Positions 10,250 through 21,899 of a stretch of 64,000 bases of DNA are shown piece by piece. The notes under the pieces were generated by a model, which saw only the letters and a program-made list of their open reading frames with translations, ran no database searches and was not told the DNA's origin. A program made the position numbers and the translations under genes. The stretch comes from Sciurus carolinensis (Eukaryota; Chordata; Mammalia; Rodentia; Sciuridae). Positions within the stretch are counted from its first letter, which is position 1. Every line of letters starts with the position of its first letter. The stretch spans positions 132,129,035-132,193,034 of the forward strand of contig NC_062222.1 in the NCBI RefSeq assembly GCF_902686445.1. The letters are read 5' to 3'.

Positions 10250-11790
10250 AAAATTGATTTTTTTTTCTTTAAAGATCAAGAAGACTGTTATGCCTCTATC
10301 AAGACTAATACAAGAAAAAAATGAGATTAGACTGAATTTGCGAATCAAACATTAAAACTGAGGTAGTCCTTCAGAGTTAAAAAATACTAAAAGGGTAATT
10401 AAAGGGAGCAGGTATACTCTGATCAGAAAAATTCTATGCCATGCAATTGCCAATTCCTCAGAAGCCACAACTGTCAAAACCCACCCAAGATGACAGGAGG
10501 TAAGTGAAATGGTGCTGCAAATTTCATAGAAATTAAACCTGTGGCTTAAAACCATCCCCAAAGGAAATCTCCAGGTCAGGTGGCAGATTCGAGTTCACCA
10601 ACACAGGGAGAATGATTCCAGGTCCAGGCAGTCTCTCCTGGGAATGGACCCTTCTTGACTCACATCCTAAGCCTGGAATTCCTCAAAATCCATGACCAAA
10701 GAAGAAACCAAAAAGAGAAAGCACACACCACAGACCTCCTGTCCAGAGACACAAAAATCAGCAAGATCCTACATATCAAATCTAGTAATACAAAAGAATA
10801 ACACACACAACCAAGTAAGAGTTTTCCCTGTAATGCAAGGCTGGCCAGTGTCTGGAAATTAGTCAATGTAATCCAACCTATTTACAGCCTGCAGAAGAAA
10901 GAAATATATGATTGCGTCAGTAGAGGCAGAAAAATCACTTTACAAAATACAACATGACTGACGATAAAATTTTCAGGCAGTGAAGAACAGAAGGTGGCTT
11001 CCTGAAGAACATCTATGAACACCTACAGTTCATATCCTACTGCATGTTTCCAGGATAATTATACAAAAGCAAGTGAACTAGAATTGTAAATGGAGCAGAA
11101 TAAAGCTGTGGGACCACGCCACCTGGTGTTATGGCCTCTTGCAGGTCACGGCGGTACCCAGGACACAGAGATGCTGACGTGGTAGAGGAGACACACCAAC
11201 TGGCAGATCCTGGTGCCATGATGCAAAATGGCGCAACTCCTCTGGGAAATATCTCAGGAGTCAGTTATAAAGTTAAGAGTAAGCTCCTCAACCTTGCTGT
11301 TTATCCTAGAGTTATGAAGTCTTGTACTCACAAAAATACCTGCTTGTGAATGTTTTATAACAGCTCTATTCATAATGGCCTGAAATGGAAAACAATTCAG
11401 ATATCTCCCATGGGTGAATGGATAAACAAACTGTGGTACATCCATACAATGGAATATTTTTCAGCAATAAAAAAGAACAGACTATGGACGCGCCCAACAA
11501 CTTGGATGAATCCCAGAAGCATCATGCTGAGTGAAACAAGACAGTCCCAGAGTTTATACACTTTATGATTGTATTTATAGGACAGTCTCAAAAGAATAAA
11601 ACTATAGTGATGGAGAATAAGTCAGTGTTTGCCAGGGGTCAGAGATTAAAAAAAAAAAAAATGGGTGTTAGTGTAAAGAAATAACGGTGGTGGGATTGTA
11701 CCACGTCTTTATTGCAGTGGTCCTTATAAGAATATCCATACACTTTGAAATTCACAGAACTATATTCCAAAATAAAGTCAAAATTTTAAA
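10250..11790 (+). mobile_element. Old L1, ORF2 and 3' end (outer L1, right piece)
   Basis: DNA-level matches in L1 order are: 'agactaatacaagaaaaaa' near 10,300; an RT block near 10,730-10,960 ('caaggctggccag', 'tcaatgtaatccaacc', 'gtagaggcagaaaaatcac'); and the C-terminal region from 11,222 on. The C-terminal block is well preserved at the protein level around 11,350-11,568: 'NGLKWK...', 'WINKLWYIHTMEYFSAIKKN', 'SETRQSQSLYTL'. It ends with a 3' UTR-like stretch and '...aataaagtcaaaattttaa' near 11,770. Together with 1-800 it forms the host of the inner L1. Confidence 0.65.
11350..11568 (+). pseudogene. L1 ORF2 C-terminal remnant
   Basis: This 72-codon open stretch has the hallmark L1 ORF2 C-terminal phrase 'LWYIHTMEYFSAIKKN', followed by 'TTWMNPRSIMLSETRQSQ'. 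The first part of the domain is out of frame upstream. It is a fragment of the outer old L1. Confidence 0.8.
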
Positions 11791-12689
11791 AACGATATGT
11801 GGAAGATAGATGAGAAGGGCAAGGAGTGGACATTTTAACCCCCTAAACTTCTAGAATCATGTCCCTGACCTAAATCCTTCCAGCTGGGAGGCTGAGGATC
11901 TGCAGGTTCTTTGTGGAACACCATTCCCTTCTGTGCAGAGAGGTCCCATCTTCCAGAGGAACTGGTCTGGCCGAAACTCGTTTGAACTCGCTCATCATCT
12001 CTGAGCTGGCGCCTCCTCCCACCTCAGTTCCAGTGTTCAGAGGCCTGTTGAGCAAAACCAGTCAAAGTTCCACAAGGGGAAGGATGAGGCCTTGGCTGGG
12101 CCCAAAGCAATAAAGGAAACAGACTCCAGGTGTTTGGTACAGCCCTGAAACCTCAGCTCATGAGATGATACAATGCAGTGGGCTTAGGAGCCGCCCGTGT
12201 CCGTGGCGACATGATTGTGTTTTATGGACTGAAAACCGGTGTTACAGAACGGGGGAGGGAAGCAGGAAGGATCAGGCATTGGACTGGATCAGCTCCACAG
12301 CCTCCAGAGAGACCCAGAGCACAAGGGTAGGTTTTGTGATGTTTTCCTTAACTGTGTGAATTATGAGATGTGACACGAGTATGCTTTCTCCACAACTGAT
12401 TTGTCTGTGAAGTAGTTAGAATCATATTTACTCAGTCCACTATCATTTAATGAGGTAACTTCCCTGGGCCAGGAGTTGGGACAGAAATTGGGAACAGAAA
12501 GAGATCAGTCCCTAGAAGGGAGCTTCACCTACCAGATCTTGAAGGATCTCTGTGGTCCTTAGGACAAGTCATGTCATCCAATCAATAGTGAAGAAAGGCT
12601 ACTTCCACAGAAAGGACAGGTGGCTTTTTCCATGTTTACCAATACATTTCAGGTATTCCACCAATAGACAGTCAACATAACGTTTATGG
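11791..12689 (+). other. Unique sequence, no gene recognised
   Basis: There is no recognisable repeat or exon. A splice-donor-like 'acaag-gtaggt' occurs at about 12,322-12,332 at the end of a short open stretch (12,165-12,359). With no acceptor, no coding bias and no known protein similarity, I do not call an exon. Overlapping ORFs on both strands at 11,870-12,113 look like chance in GC-richer DNA. Confidence 0.4.
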
Positions 12690-12910
12690 TTATGGTCTCC
12701 CGGACTACCTCATCTGGTTTTGAATATCTGCTTGGCAAATCACTTCCTGTGTGATTTTGAGCGGGTAGTTGAACCTCTCTGTGCCTGACTCCCCTCATCT
12801 ATACAAAAGGGCTAATGATTGTCTGACCTCAGGGTTCTCATCAGAATAGGAATAAAGCCACAGCATGAGGTGAACATTTAGCACAGAGTAAGCCTGCAGC
12901 CAGGGCTAAT
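12690..12910 (+). repeat. MIR SINE
   Basis: The sense MIR order is visible: 'cttcctgtgtgattttgagc', 'gttgaacctctctgtgcctg', 'ctcatctatacaaaagggct', 'gttctcatcagaatagga', 'acatttagcacagagtaagc'. It is an ancient tRNA-derived SINE found in all mammals. Confidence 0.75.
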
Positions 12911-14140
12911 TCTTGATATGCTACCCCAGTGCTGTGATCTTGAATGACAAAGAAGCTCCTCTGAGTTGCTTTCTTATTTCATTCTCGATTTGTCCAGCTT
13001 AGGTAAATAATGAATTTGCCTTTAGCACTTGGCTTTTCTACTTCCATATCCCATGATGTAAGCGAAACCTGTTTGTCTTTGGGTCTTATCTTTTTAAATG
13101 TAGAACGGGAGAGGTCAGAGGGACTTGACCTAGATGGGCCCAAGATTCCTTTAAGCTCCAGTATCCTGCAGTCCAGGCAGAGAACCCACAGGCCACAGCT
13201 TCATGCTACCCTGTGCTGAAGGAACCCCTCCCTACCGCCTGGTGACTGGGAAAAAGAGCAACATTTCCCTCTAGTGGTCAGTGAGAGCAATGACGACCCA
13301 GGTGAGATGGCTCTAGGAGGTTCCTTGCTCTGGGTGATTTAAGTTTCCTGCATATTGCAGGAAACACAGAAATAGCGAGTCACACTCTTTGAGTGTGTGG
13401 ATACTGTTTGTTCATGATTAAAGTAGAAAACAGCACAAAGCAATTCAAAGATGGTAACTCATATCACACCTAATAGATGTGTTGCAGACTTGGAGAAGAA
13501 ACTTGGAAAACAATAGTTTTTATTCATTTGGATTTTATCTTCATCAAAAGCCATTATGCCTGTGGTTGAAAAGAATCCACTGGTTACATAAAAATTAAAA
13601 ACAATGCAACTCGTGCAGCCCTAAAAATAACTGGCTAAACTTTTTTGAGCTGTTTCTCTGGTATTTGCCTCAATATTTGCACATGGAAGAATAATAATTC
13701 TAGAGTTTTCTGTTTGAGCTGCTTTTTACTGACTTCCCTGTATAGAAGTTGGGGCTTAATTTCCACTTCCACTCTGTGACTCTTCCTGTCCTTACCTGTC
13801 ACTCTGCCCCCTATTTCCTGTTACTGAAGCCTCTCCTTATACTTATGTAGAAATTCTGACTGGGTGGATACTTAGTAGTACATTATCACTACTGTGTAAA
13901 TGCTGTCTTAGGTGATTTATAAGATGTGTTTATATCTACTTTCCTGCAAAATATTACCCCTGAAGTCAATAATCTCTTTTTGTTTTGTTGGCTTATTTTC
14001 CATGCAATTATGATTAATCAACTCCAAATTCTTCCCGTTTCATACATCTCCTCTGAGCATATAGAACTACCTTAGACAATTAAACAGTTCATCTTCTGAG
14101 AGAAATCCCGTTTACCTGCTCCCCACTCCCCGGGGCTTCC
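12911..14140 (+). other. Unique sequence, no gene recognised
   Basis: This stretch is AT-rich with no clear repeat and no credible ORF. The 13,010-13,219 frame (69 codons) shows no known motif. Confidence 0.4.
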
Positions 14141-14149
14141 CTGGACCAG

Positions 14150-14950
14150 TGCACATAACCCAGTTTACCTCCTTCAGTTCCCTTTACTCTGGGGACTGGC
14201 TTTGCTCCTCTTTTGAGTTTCATCTTCTACTTGGATCCTGGAACCCACTCTTTCTTCTTTCCTGGTTTATTTCTTTCTTCCTAGAAGCAAATCAAATCTT
14301 CCAGTGCCTTCTGAGAAAGGATGCATGCACTTCAAGACCTTATCTCTGAACTTGTCTCAATAATGTTTTCATGTGAAATTTGTATATTGTCTTTGTTTAG
14401 AAGTCTGCATTCCGGGGCAGACCATTTTCTCCATTGCCATCTAGCTTCACCTGTTGATTGTGAGAAGTGCAATATTATTCTTATTTCTTCATGGGATGAT
14501 TTTTGCTGATTTTCCTTCAATGTTCTGAAACTTCTCCGTGGTGTGTCTTGGTGTAGGTTTATTCCACACACTATGCTGAGTCCTCTAAGTAGAAATTCAT
14601 GTACTTCAGATGGAAAACTGCATTTTACAGTTTCTTTCATGAATTCTTTATCTTCAAATTTTTTGCTTTCTGTGTCTGGAATTCTTAAAAGCTGTGTGTT
14701 GGACCAGCTGGATGTGCCACAGTGGTGTGTGTGTGTGTGTGTGGTGTGTGTGTTATCCATTTTCCACCTCTACTACTTCTTCTGCTTTTTATGAGATTTG
14801 ACTAGTTTTATCTGCAAAAGCCTCTGTTGTTCTTTTCATCTCTTCCCTCATATTTCTTCATACTTTCATATTCCCTTCCACCTTTCTCATAGTTCTAGAA
14901 GTTTCTTTCTGAGAGTTCCTTTTTGATAGCATTTTATTCTTGTTTGGTAG
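14150..14950 (-). repeat. Possible old L1 5'/ORF1 region, antisense
   Basis: Phrases such as 'tggtgtgtcttggtgtagg', 'gtgtctggaattcttaaaa' and 'gttcctttttgatagcattt' resemble antisense coiled-coil or 5' regions of old L1-type elements. The family cannot be fixed by eye. The 142-codon minus-strand frame at 14,332-14,760 crosses a (CA)n repeat and is not accepted as a gene. Confidence 0.35.
14719..14753 (+). repeat. (GT)n microsatellite
   Basis: An interrupted GT dinucleotide run: about nine units, one break, then more. Confidence 0.9.
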
Positions 14951-15006
14951 GTTACGCACATATTCTCTTACCACTTGGCCAATACCAATGACCTCACTGT
15001 GCGTGT

Positions 15007-15080
15007 GTTTCTTCCTCCCCCTCCCCCTCCTCCTCTTCCACTTCTTCCTTTTATTTTCACTCTTCTTCCTCTATTTAGTT
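15007..15080 (+). repeat. C/T-rich polypyrimidine tract
   Basis: This is a nearly pure pyrimidine run ('ttcctccccctccccctcct...' onward) ending in 'ctatttag', which resembles a 3' splice site. No supporting exon follows. Confidence 0.8.
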
Positions 15081-15220
15081 TCTGATCCTCTCTATTCTAC
15101 AAGCCCTGCCTGGCTGCCTGCACTCCGAAAACTGGAAAAAGGCAAGGGAGGTGGCAGCGTCTCCACGCGAGGCCTGCAGCCTTCCACTCATTCTTTGTGT
15201 GTCAGACACAGAGCACCCAT

Positions 15221-15232
15221 ACGCATGCGCAG
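15221..15232 (+). promoter_or_regulatory. NRF1-like palindromic motif
   Basis: 'acgcatgcgcag' matches the NRF1 consensus with one mismatch. It sits in a small CpG-containing patch (15,155-15,245) directly downstream of the polypyrimidine tract. Whether it is bound is not shown by sequence alone. Confidence 0.4.
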
Positions 15233-15299
15233 TGGGGCGTGCCGTCTTCTGTCCTGAGCCCTCTGGTTTCACCTTTTCCAAGGCATCAGCCCCTGCTCT

Positions 15300-15949
15300 A
15301 CCTGAGCGAGGGCAATGCTATATGAAGAAGTTGCTAGGGGCCTGATTGATTTGAACAGTCCTTCAACTGCTTCTCTTGCATAGTGTCCTTTCCTGTGCTG
15401 CAAAATCCTCACAGGTACATGGTGCAGCAGTCCTGAGCCTCGGTTTTGTGGTGTCAATCAAATGACTTCTCAGCTCTCCACGCGGCCGTCGTAAGGACCT
15501 GTTTGTGTGGTCTGCTAAGTCAGTTACGGCAACTCTGGCATCTGCTTTCCAGCTTCCCGAATGGTTGCTGTCTGCTCTACTCCTTTTGTCCTTATAGGTT
15601 TGTGCCTTTAAAAATAATATACTCTTCTGTTTGGAAGCTTTACTCTTGGGGGGTTATGGGGCGAGGGGTGCACCCGTGATGTGTGCTGAGGCGGGGTACA
15701 AGTGCATTCGATCTAGAGGATTTTCAATATTCACTGAGGATTCTCTTTTCATTTTTTTTTTTTTTAACAAAATGCTTTTAGTGGCGATTCTAGAATTTGA
15801 CTGGAAAAAGCATCTGAAAGGCAGCAGTTGTGTGGAACGTGTCTGAGTGTTTTCACAAAATGCTGAACTGTTGAGGACTGACATGTGACTACCACGGCCT
15901 CCCAGGGAGGGAATCTAGGAGCGAAAGAGAGTTTTTCGGAGTCCCCAAT
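15300..15949 (+). other. Unique sequence, no gene recognised
   Basis: There is no clear exon. A T run lies at 15,754-15,767. Short frames on both strands have no known motif. Confidence 0.35.
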
Positions 15950-16140
15950 ATATGTTCAGCCCTGCGCTCTACTGCTTGGCCTATGTTATCACATTTCATT
16001 TTAAGTAGATATTAGTCTGTTTGTTCCACACAGAAGGACCTAGAAGGTAGGCTACAGAAACATGCAGCCACTGAATACCAATGAGGACGCAGTTAAGGTC
16101 TGCTGGAAACTGAAGCCCAGAATCTTGCTGTTCCTGCAAA
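15950..16140 (-). repeat. MIR SINE fragment
   Basis: Antisense MIR pattern: 'tatgttatcacatttcatttt...', 'agaaggacc...', 'aactgaagcccagaatctt'. It is strongly diverged. Confidence 0.45.
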
Positions 16141-16269
16141 TTAAGTTCAGCACATGCTTAAAGCATGGCTCAGTGACTGAATAGCGCTCTGTTCCTTATG
16201 ATTATCAAAAGTCTTTCTTGTCACAAACTCATGCTTGACTTAGGAGAGGGAAGGGCTGGCTGAGAAGGT

Positions 16270-16400
16270 GGTCTCTGATTGGGAACGCTAACTCATTCCG
16301 TGACCTTGGGAACATGGCTTTACTTTCAGGGCCTCAATTTCTACATCAGTAAAACAAGGTCATCAGAATAAATGGTCTGTTACATTCTGATGATCTATCC
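16270..16400 (+). repeat. MIR SINE fragment
   Basis: Sense MIR core: 'cattccgtgaccttggg', 'agggcctcaatttctacat', 'cagtaaaacaaggtcatca'. Confidence 0.6.
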
Positions 16401-17429
16401 TGCAGATGGTGAGCTGGAGGTGCTGAGAGCTTCAGCCACGCACCCACAGCAGATGGGAAGTCGGACGCCCGGCCACCCTCTAACTCTCTGTTTATACTCT
16501 GCCAGAAACTTCCCAGCGGATAGCTCGACAGCCTCCCCACGCCAATGGGCATGAAATACGGTTTTCTCCCGAGTCCCTCTTCAAACCTGAGTCTCTCTTT
16601 GTCCCCTCAGGGACTGCAGGACCTCATCTAAATGTAAGGTAAATAAATACTTCAAAATGTGGAACAGAAATGGAAGTCAAAGGAGAGACGGGGAAAGAAG
16701 GCAGCGAACCTTGCACTTTTACCATATGGGCCTCAGCTCTTTTGCTTATTTTATGACTGCATGAGGTGACACATTGGTTTCTTTTGGGTCTTTCTTACAC
16801 ATGCCTTGCAGGGTTATTATTCATGTGAATTTAGATAATGGGATAATTGGGTTTAATGACTGAAGCAGTGATTCAGGAGGGAGAAGATCTCAAATTATTT
16901 ATAATAATTGTTTCTAATACTTGTATGATATTACCAAGGCAATGCCAAAATGGAAATAACTTCCATTTGGGTGATGGAGGAAGACGCAGATATAACTGTG
17001 TCCACATCCTTGTTTAAGTATCTAAGGAGCCTGAGACTCACCCAGGCAATGTGACTGGAGCAACAATCCGACCGGGGCTGCTCTGATTCTTCATTCAGGG
17101 CTTTCCTACCACACGTCAGCCTTGACTGCAGTGTTAAGCTGATCTCTCGCTGCAAATATCACAGTGATAATTTGGAACATTATAAATGATGTCCCTAGGA
17201 TTAGATATTTCTTCCTTCGCTGGTTACATTGGTTAACAAAGAAAACCTTAGATCATTAATAGGGGAAACAGACCAAAGAGGGCATCATGACATTAGTCTA
17301 CTTTCAACCTCAGATGTTGTCTACCCACAATTGTGATGGTATTGAGAAAATGAAATATGACTCTTTTATATCATGGTATAAAATGTATAGTTTCCTGTAC
17401 ATTTGCCTTTATTTAATAGCTTCAGTCTA
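16401..17429 (+). other. Unique sequence, no gene recognised
   Basis: No repeat or exon is seen that I can support. Confidence 0.4.
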
Positions 17430-17560
17430 TCATTCAAGTATTTGTTCAGGTACACAACAGGCCTTGTCTATGTGCTTTGCATGGGTTAGCTCATTCAATG
17501 CTCACAACACTAAATACACAAGGTGTGATTCGTATCCCATCAACTGGGAGCCTGGCAAGC
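17430..17560 (-). repeat. MIR SINE fragment
   Basis: Antisense MIR core: 'tatgtgctttgcatgggtt', 'agctcattcaatgctcacaa', then a decayed end. Confidence 0.55.
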
Positions 17561-18224
17561 TGTTCCTCGGGTCCACACCTAGTACTTGGCTGAGCTGAGT
17601 TGTGGTAAACTCCAGCAGACCTACCCTGAGCTCAGATCTTCCCCTCTGAGCTATGTTTAGCATTGCAAATTTTTATAACAAGCACTTTGAAGAAATACTT
17701 CACATATATTTAAGGAGTACCACATTCTTGCAATTTTGCCCAATATATTGTCTTTATTTTCCAAACTAAATGTTCTATTCACTTTGGTAGTTATTTATTT
17801 AATGTGTTAGTCTCAGTTCCTCTATCTTTATTTTCTACCTTTTTGTCAATGACCTGCCTAATGGCACCAGAGAGGCCTGTGGTTTTCTGGGGAGTCATTT
17901 ATATATATTTCAAGAATTTCTAAAGACGAATTTATGCCAAATGGTGGCCCACTGGAATTTGTTATGGACATCCCATTCTTGTAGTAGATCTTAACATTAC
18001 AGTGTCCTCATCCTTTAATTGCTTCACAAGAGAAAAAAAAAAACATCAAAATTCCACCATTTGGGGGACTTAAAAAATTTAGCAAATCCTCCACCTCTTC
18101 ACATCTCATTTTCATTAGTTCAAAACTAGGTAAAATAAGGTAAAACAAGATAACTTTCATTCATTCTTTTATTCAATAGTTATTCATCATTTGCATTGCC
18201 AATTACAAAGAAATACTGGGTTAT
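17561..18224 (+). other. AT-rich unique sequence
   Basis: Nothing recognised. Confidence 0.4.
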
Positions 18225-18310
18225 TCAATGAATTAGGCAGACCTGGGTTCAAATGCACTCTTTGCCCCTTAGAGAGTGGTTTGGTCACGTTTGTCTCATG
18301 TACAGTTGGT
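18225..18310 (+). repeat. MIR SINE fragment (5' part)
   Basis: 'aggcagacctgggttcaaat' followed by 'cactctttgcccctta' matches the tRNA-related start of MIR in sense. Confidence 0.5.
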
Positions 18311-20307
18311 GGAAAGCATCTCCATTATCATTGCTCCCACCCCGGGCAATTCTTTGGATGAAAAGAGGTCACGTGTGGGGCAACAGTGAACCTGGTGTCT
18401 ATGGCATAAGTGGTGCTGACAATTGTCTGCCCAAACCTCTGTGCGCTGGGGCAGTCTCCTGTCTAGCACCAGCCCTGGCTGCCGAGTGAGCAGATGACTT
18501 GTGCAAGGTGAGCAGCTCCAACCCTATTGAAGTCATCTGTCTGCGATGTTTCCTTTCCCATTCAGCGTTACAGGTTTACATGGTATGGGATCAAATGCAA
18601 GAGAAGAACATGATTCATGATCCTCCGAGGAGACAGCTGCAATGTAAAGGATGTTTCAGGAAACAGGATAATCTGTTTGTGTGACCACAAGTCTGTGATC
18701 TCTGACCTGCCTTAATCCTCAGTGGTAGATATGTGTGGCGCTTTTGTCCCCAGGTGGAACTCAATGTTGGAAAAAAACCAAAACAAAGCAATATCCATTC
18801 GGGTATTTTTCTGATATTGTTGCTGATAGAAAACCTGTGGTGGATGTTTTCAGTTTTCTCTTTCTTTATCAGGCTCAAGTGTGCACATCTCCTGCTCTGC
18901 AAAGTAACAAGGTTTTTCTTGAAATCCCATCTCCCCTGAGGATTTGAGATGCTCTTGGGTGTCTGCCACAATCAGAAAACAAGCTGAAGGAATGTGGAAA
19001 TGTGAGGCATCTGGCTGCTGGTCCACTCTCACACCGGCTCTAGGGGTCAGCGAGACCCTCCAAGGGCTGCTAAGACCTCGCTCCGGCAGGAAGCATTTGA
19101 TCTCATCGCAGCAGTGCCCCACATGTGTGCTCAGATATGCGGGTTGTCTCCAAACTGGGTGGTGAGAGATTTAAACTGCCGAACTCAGGGGGTGTTTGGA
19201 AATAGGTTTTGGTCCTAGGAGACCTATCAAAGCCCTGAGGTGCAAGTGCTTTGGCTAATGTCAAGTTTCATTATCTCGATTTATTTTTTGTGAGTGTGAC
19301 GTTATAAAGTTTTAGCACTTGGTAAAGGAGGGACTTTGCTTGGGGTTGGAAGTATGATAACAAATGTGTGGCATGCAGTCCCTGACCTCCAAGATCCATG
19401 GTGGCAGGCAGACACCTGGACAGGTGCTGGTCGTGTGGGGTGATGTGTGAAGGCAGGTTCCAGTAAAGACATGCTAAGAGACTCACAGAAAAGAGTGCCT
19501 ATTGCACTCACAGGGTTCCAAATGATGGGTCTTGCATTCACTTTTCATGCCTTTCCACCATAGGGAGACATAACAAGGAAGTGCCGTCTGTAACCCAGAA
19601 AATGGGAACCTGGAATGTGGTTTCCACCTTCATACCACCATCTTTCTAAATTTACCATTCTCCTCCAAACTCTGGGGGCCTAAGCCTTTCCTTTCCCTAT
19701 CAGACTCAAGAAGAATTCATGAGAGAAGGATCTGTGCTTGATGAACTTTTTCTTACTTTTAAAGTCCAGGGGAAATTGGCCATTAATCTGATCTCTGTGA
19801 GTGCTGTGGGGAGACAGAGTCTGTGTGACCAGCAGCTCAACAGATAAGACTGAGGTCAGAGCTGGCACCATTACACACCATCAGAGTGAATAGTCACTCC
19901 TAAGTACTTTAAACACAGTATTTAAAATTTTTGAAGAGCTTGAGACCTGTTGTTGCTTGGTGGTGGTGGTGAAGAAGTGGGAAGGACAGTGAAATGATTA
20001 GGGGGTCTTTCAAGAGCTAGACAGAACCTCCCTTTGTCCTATCTGCCTCATCCTTTGACTCTTCCTCTGCTGTAGGTAGCAGGGCTCACCTGTGCCTTTT
20101 AACCTGAACAGCAACTCCACCAACCCAAGTTAGTGCTCTGCCTTCCTTAAATTCAATCCACAGTGCTGTACTTAAATGTCATTTAAGTACACTGAATACT
20201 TTAATTCATACTCCACCTAAATGAAACCAGTGCTTACGTACAGAATCTACCTAAAATGAATCAGTTCTGCAGTCCAAACAAGCTTACATTAACCACAGAA
20301 TGAGTAT
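18311..20307 (+). other. Unique sequence, no gene recognised
   Basis: Several overlapping frames of 60-118 codons occur on both strands (18,253-19,165), none with a recognisable domain. A diverged antisense L2 3' end may lie near 19,350-19,480 ('cagtccctgacctccaaga'). Confidence 0.35.
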
Positions 20308-20762
20308 TGTTTTAGCTCTTCCATTGCTGTGACCAAAGGACCTGAAAAGAACAATTTTAGAGGAGGAAAAGTCCATTTGCATCTCACAGTTTCAGAGGTC
20401 TCAGTCCATAGATGGCCAACTCCATTGCACTGTGTCCTAGGGAGGCAGAACATGATGGCAGAAGAGTATGGTGGAGAAAAGTAGTTCAGGTCATGGCCAC
20501 CAGGAAGCCAGGAGAGAGAAAAAGAGAAAAAGAAGCTCCATTCAGTCACAAAATATATATTCCTCCAAGGCACTCCCCCCAGTGACTCCCCTCCTCCAGC
20601 CACACCCTACCTGCCTGCAGTTACCACCTAGTTAACCCCTATCAGGGAATTAAGGCCCTGATTAGGTGAAGGCTCTCATAACCCAATCATTTCACTTCTG
20701 AACTTACTTGCACTATCTCACACATGAGCTTTCGGGGGACACCTAACATCTAAACCATAACA
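20308..20762 (-). mobile_element. MaLR-type solo LTR
   Basis: It starts 'tgttttagctc' and ends 'accataaca' on the plus strand. The interior shows 'cactgtgtcctagggaggca', 'cacaccctacctgcctgca' and 'ctcacacatgagctttcgg'. Full length for this family in the window (about 455 bp). Confidence 0.8.
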
Positions 20763-20915
20763 AAAATTTTTCTTTTCTTTTCCAAGTATAAAAGTCTAGC
20801 TCCATGGTCTTTAACTAATAATGGGGATCATATACTTAACCATGGGTAACCAAGGCTTGGTGAGGTGAAGGGGGCTAGAAATAAGCCTTCAACAAGATTT
20901 ACCTGGGTTACTTTT

Positions 20916-21015
20916 TTTCTTTTCTTTTCTTTTCTTTTCGTCCGGAGCACCAGGGATCTGAAATGCGGGCCTTGGGCTTGCTAGGCAAGTGCTCTCCAAA
21001 GTGAGCTGTTCCTTC
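20916..21015 (-). mobile_element. ID SINE, antisense, with (TTTTC)n tail side
   Basis: The antisense ID body reads 'ggagcaccagggatctgaaa', 'ccttgggcttgctaggcaag'. On its left is a (ttttc)n run, the complement of an A-rich tail. Near-perfect 15-bp direct repeats flank it (20,901-20,915 'acctgggttactttt', 21,016-21,030 'acctaggttactttt', one mismatch), the target duplication left by L1-driven insertion. Confidence 0.85.
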
Positions 21016-21265
21016 ACCTAGGTTACTTTTAAGAGGACAGAGTGGCCTTGAGGTTAGGGTCATTACCCTCGTTTTACACATGCAGAGTACAGGTGACTTG
21101 CTTGAGGTTCATCCACTACTAAGTCTAGCAGGCCAAGCTTGAAGTTGGGACCGTCTAGCCCATGTCTCTGTGCCTTTTGCCACTCCACGTGACTCCTCAA
21201 ATCTGAGTATTGCCCTGGTCTTTTGTCCTGTTGAAGAAGCTGTGGATTAGCTGAGCCATTAAATG

Positions 21266-21292
21266 ATAGAGAGAGAGAGAAAGAGAGAGGAG
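21266..21292 (+). repeat. (GA)n microsatellite
   Basis: A short interrupted GA run. Confidence 0.85.
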
Positions 21293-21534
21293 AAAACAGG
21301 TGGATTCCACTCCTGTGTCCTAAGACAATGACCACATCCAATCTCTCTCTGAAGGTTGCTTCTGAGGTTCAGTACACTTTCATACGCACCCTCTTCTCCA
21401 AAGCCAAGGGATAATTGAGCACATGTTTGATGGTTTTGTTTGCATTGGTTGATTCTTTCCTACCATACTCTGATAAGGATAAGTCCTCCCTGTTTAAGAG
21501 ACAAGGGAACTGATTCTCAACTGTAATGACAGCT

Positions 21535-21780
21535 ATTATTCATTAACTGTTCCATCTGGGCCAGGAACTCTTATGGACACTGTACCTGCATTAGAACTTT
21601 AATCTTCTATTGGAGCAGATACTATTATAATTCTTGCTTTATAAACGAGGAAACCAAGACACAGAGGGTTACTTCAAATGCCTCATGCTTCATAGCTGGT
21701 AAGTGTAAGGGGTGCAGCAGGGACACAGTTAAACTAGGTGGATTCCAGAGCTCATGCACATAACCGTTGCGCAAAGCTTT
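21535..21780 (-). repeat. MIR SINE
   Basis: Long antisense MIR: 'gggccaggaactcttatgg', 'agatactattataattcttg', 'ttataaacgaggaaaccaag', 'catagctggtaagtg'. Confidence 0.75.
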
Positions 21781-21899
21781 TGAATGACTGGCTCAGGGTG
21801 GAGAGATTAGTGCATAGGGAGTGGGAGAGATTAACCCAAATCAAAGATCAAAATCCATATATCTTTTTACACTCCTAGGACTTCAGGTCACATAAGAAT

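Noticed and set aside
12300..12335. Splice donor ending a short exon
   Set aside because: Single motif without acceptor, conservation or protein match.
14332..14760. 142-codon minus-strand ORF with His/Thr repeats
   Set aside because: The repeat part is a translated (CA)n microsatellite; the rest has no known homology and may be old L1 antisense.
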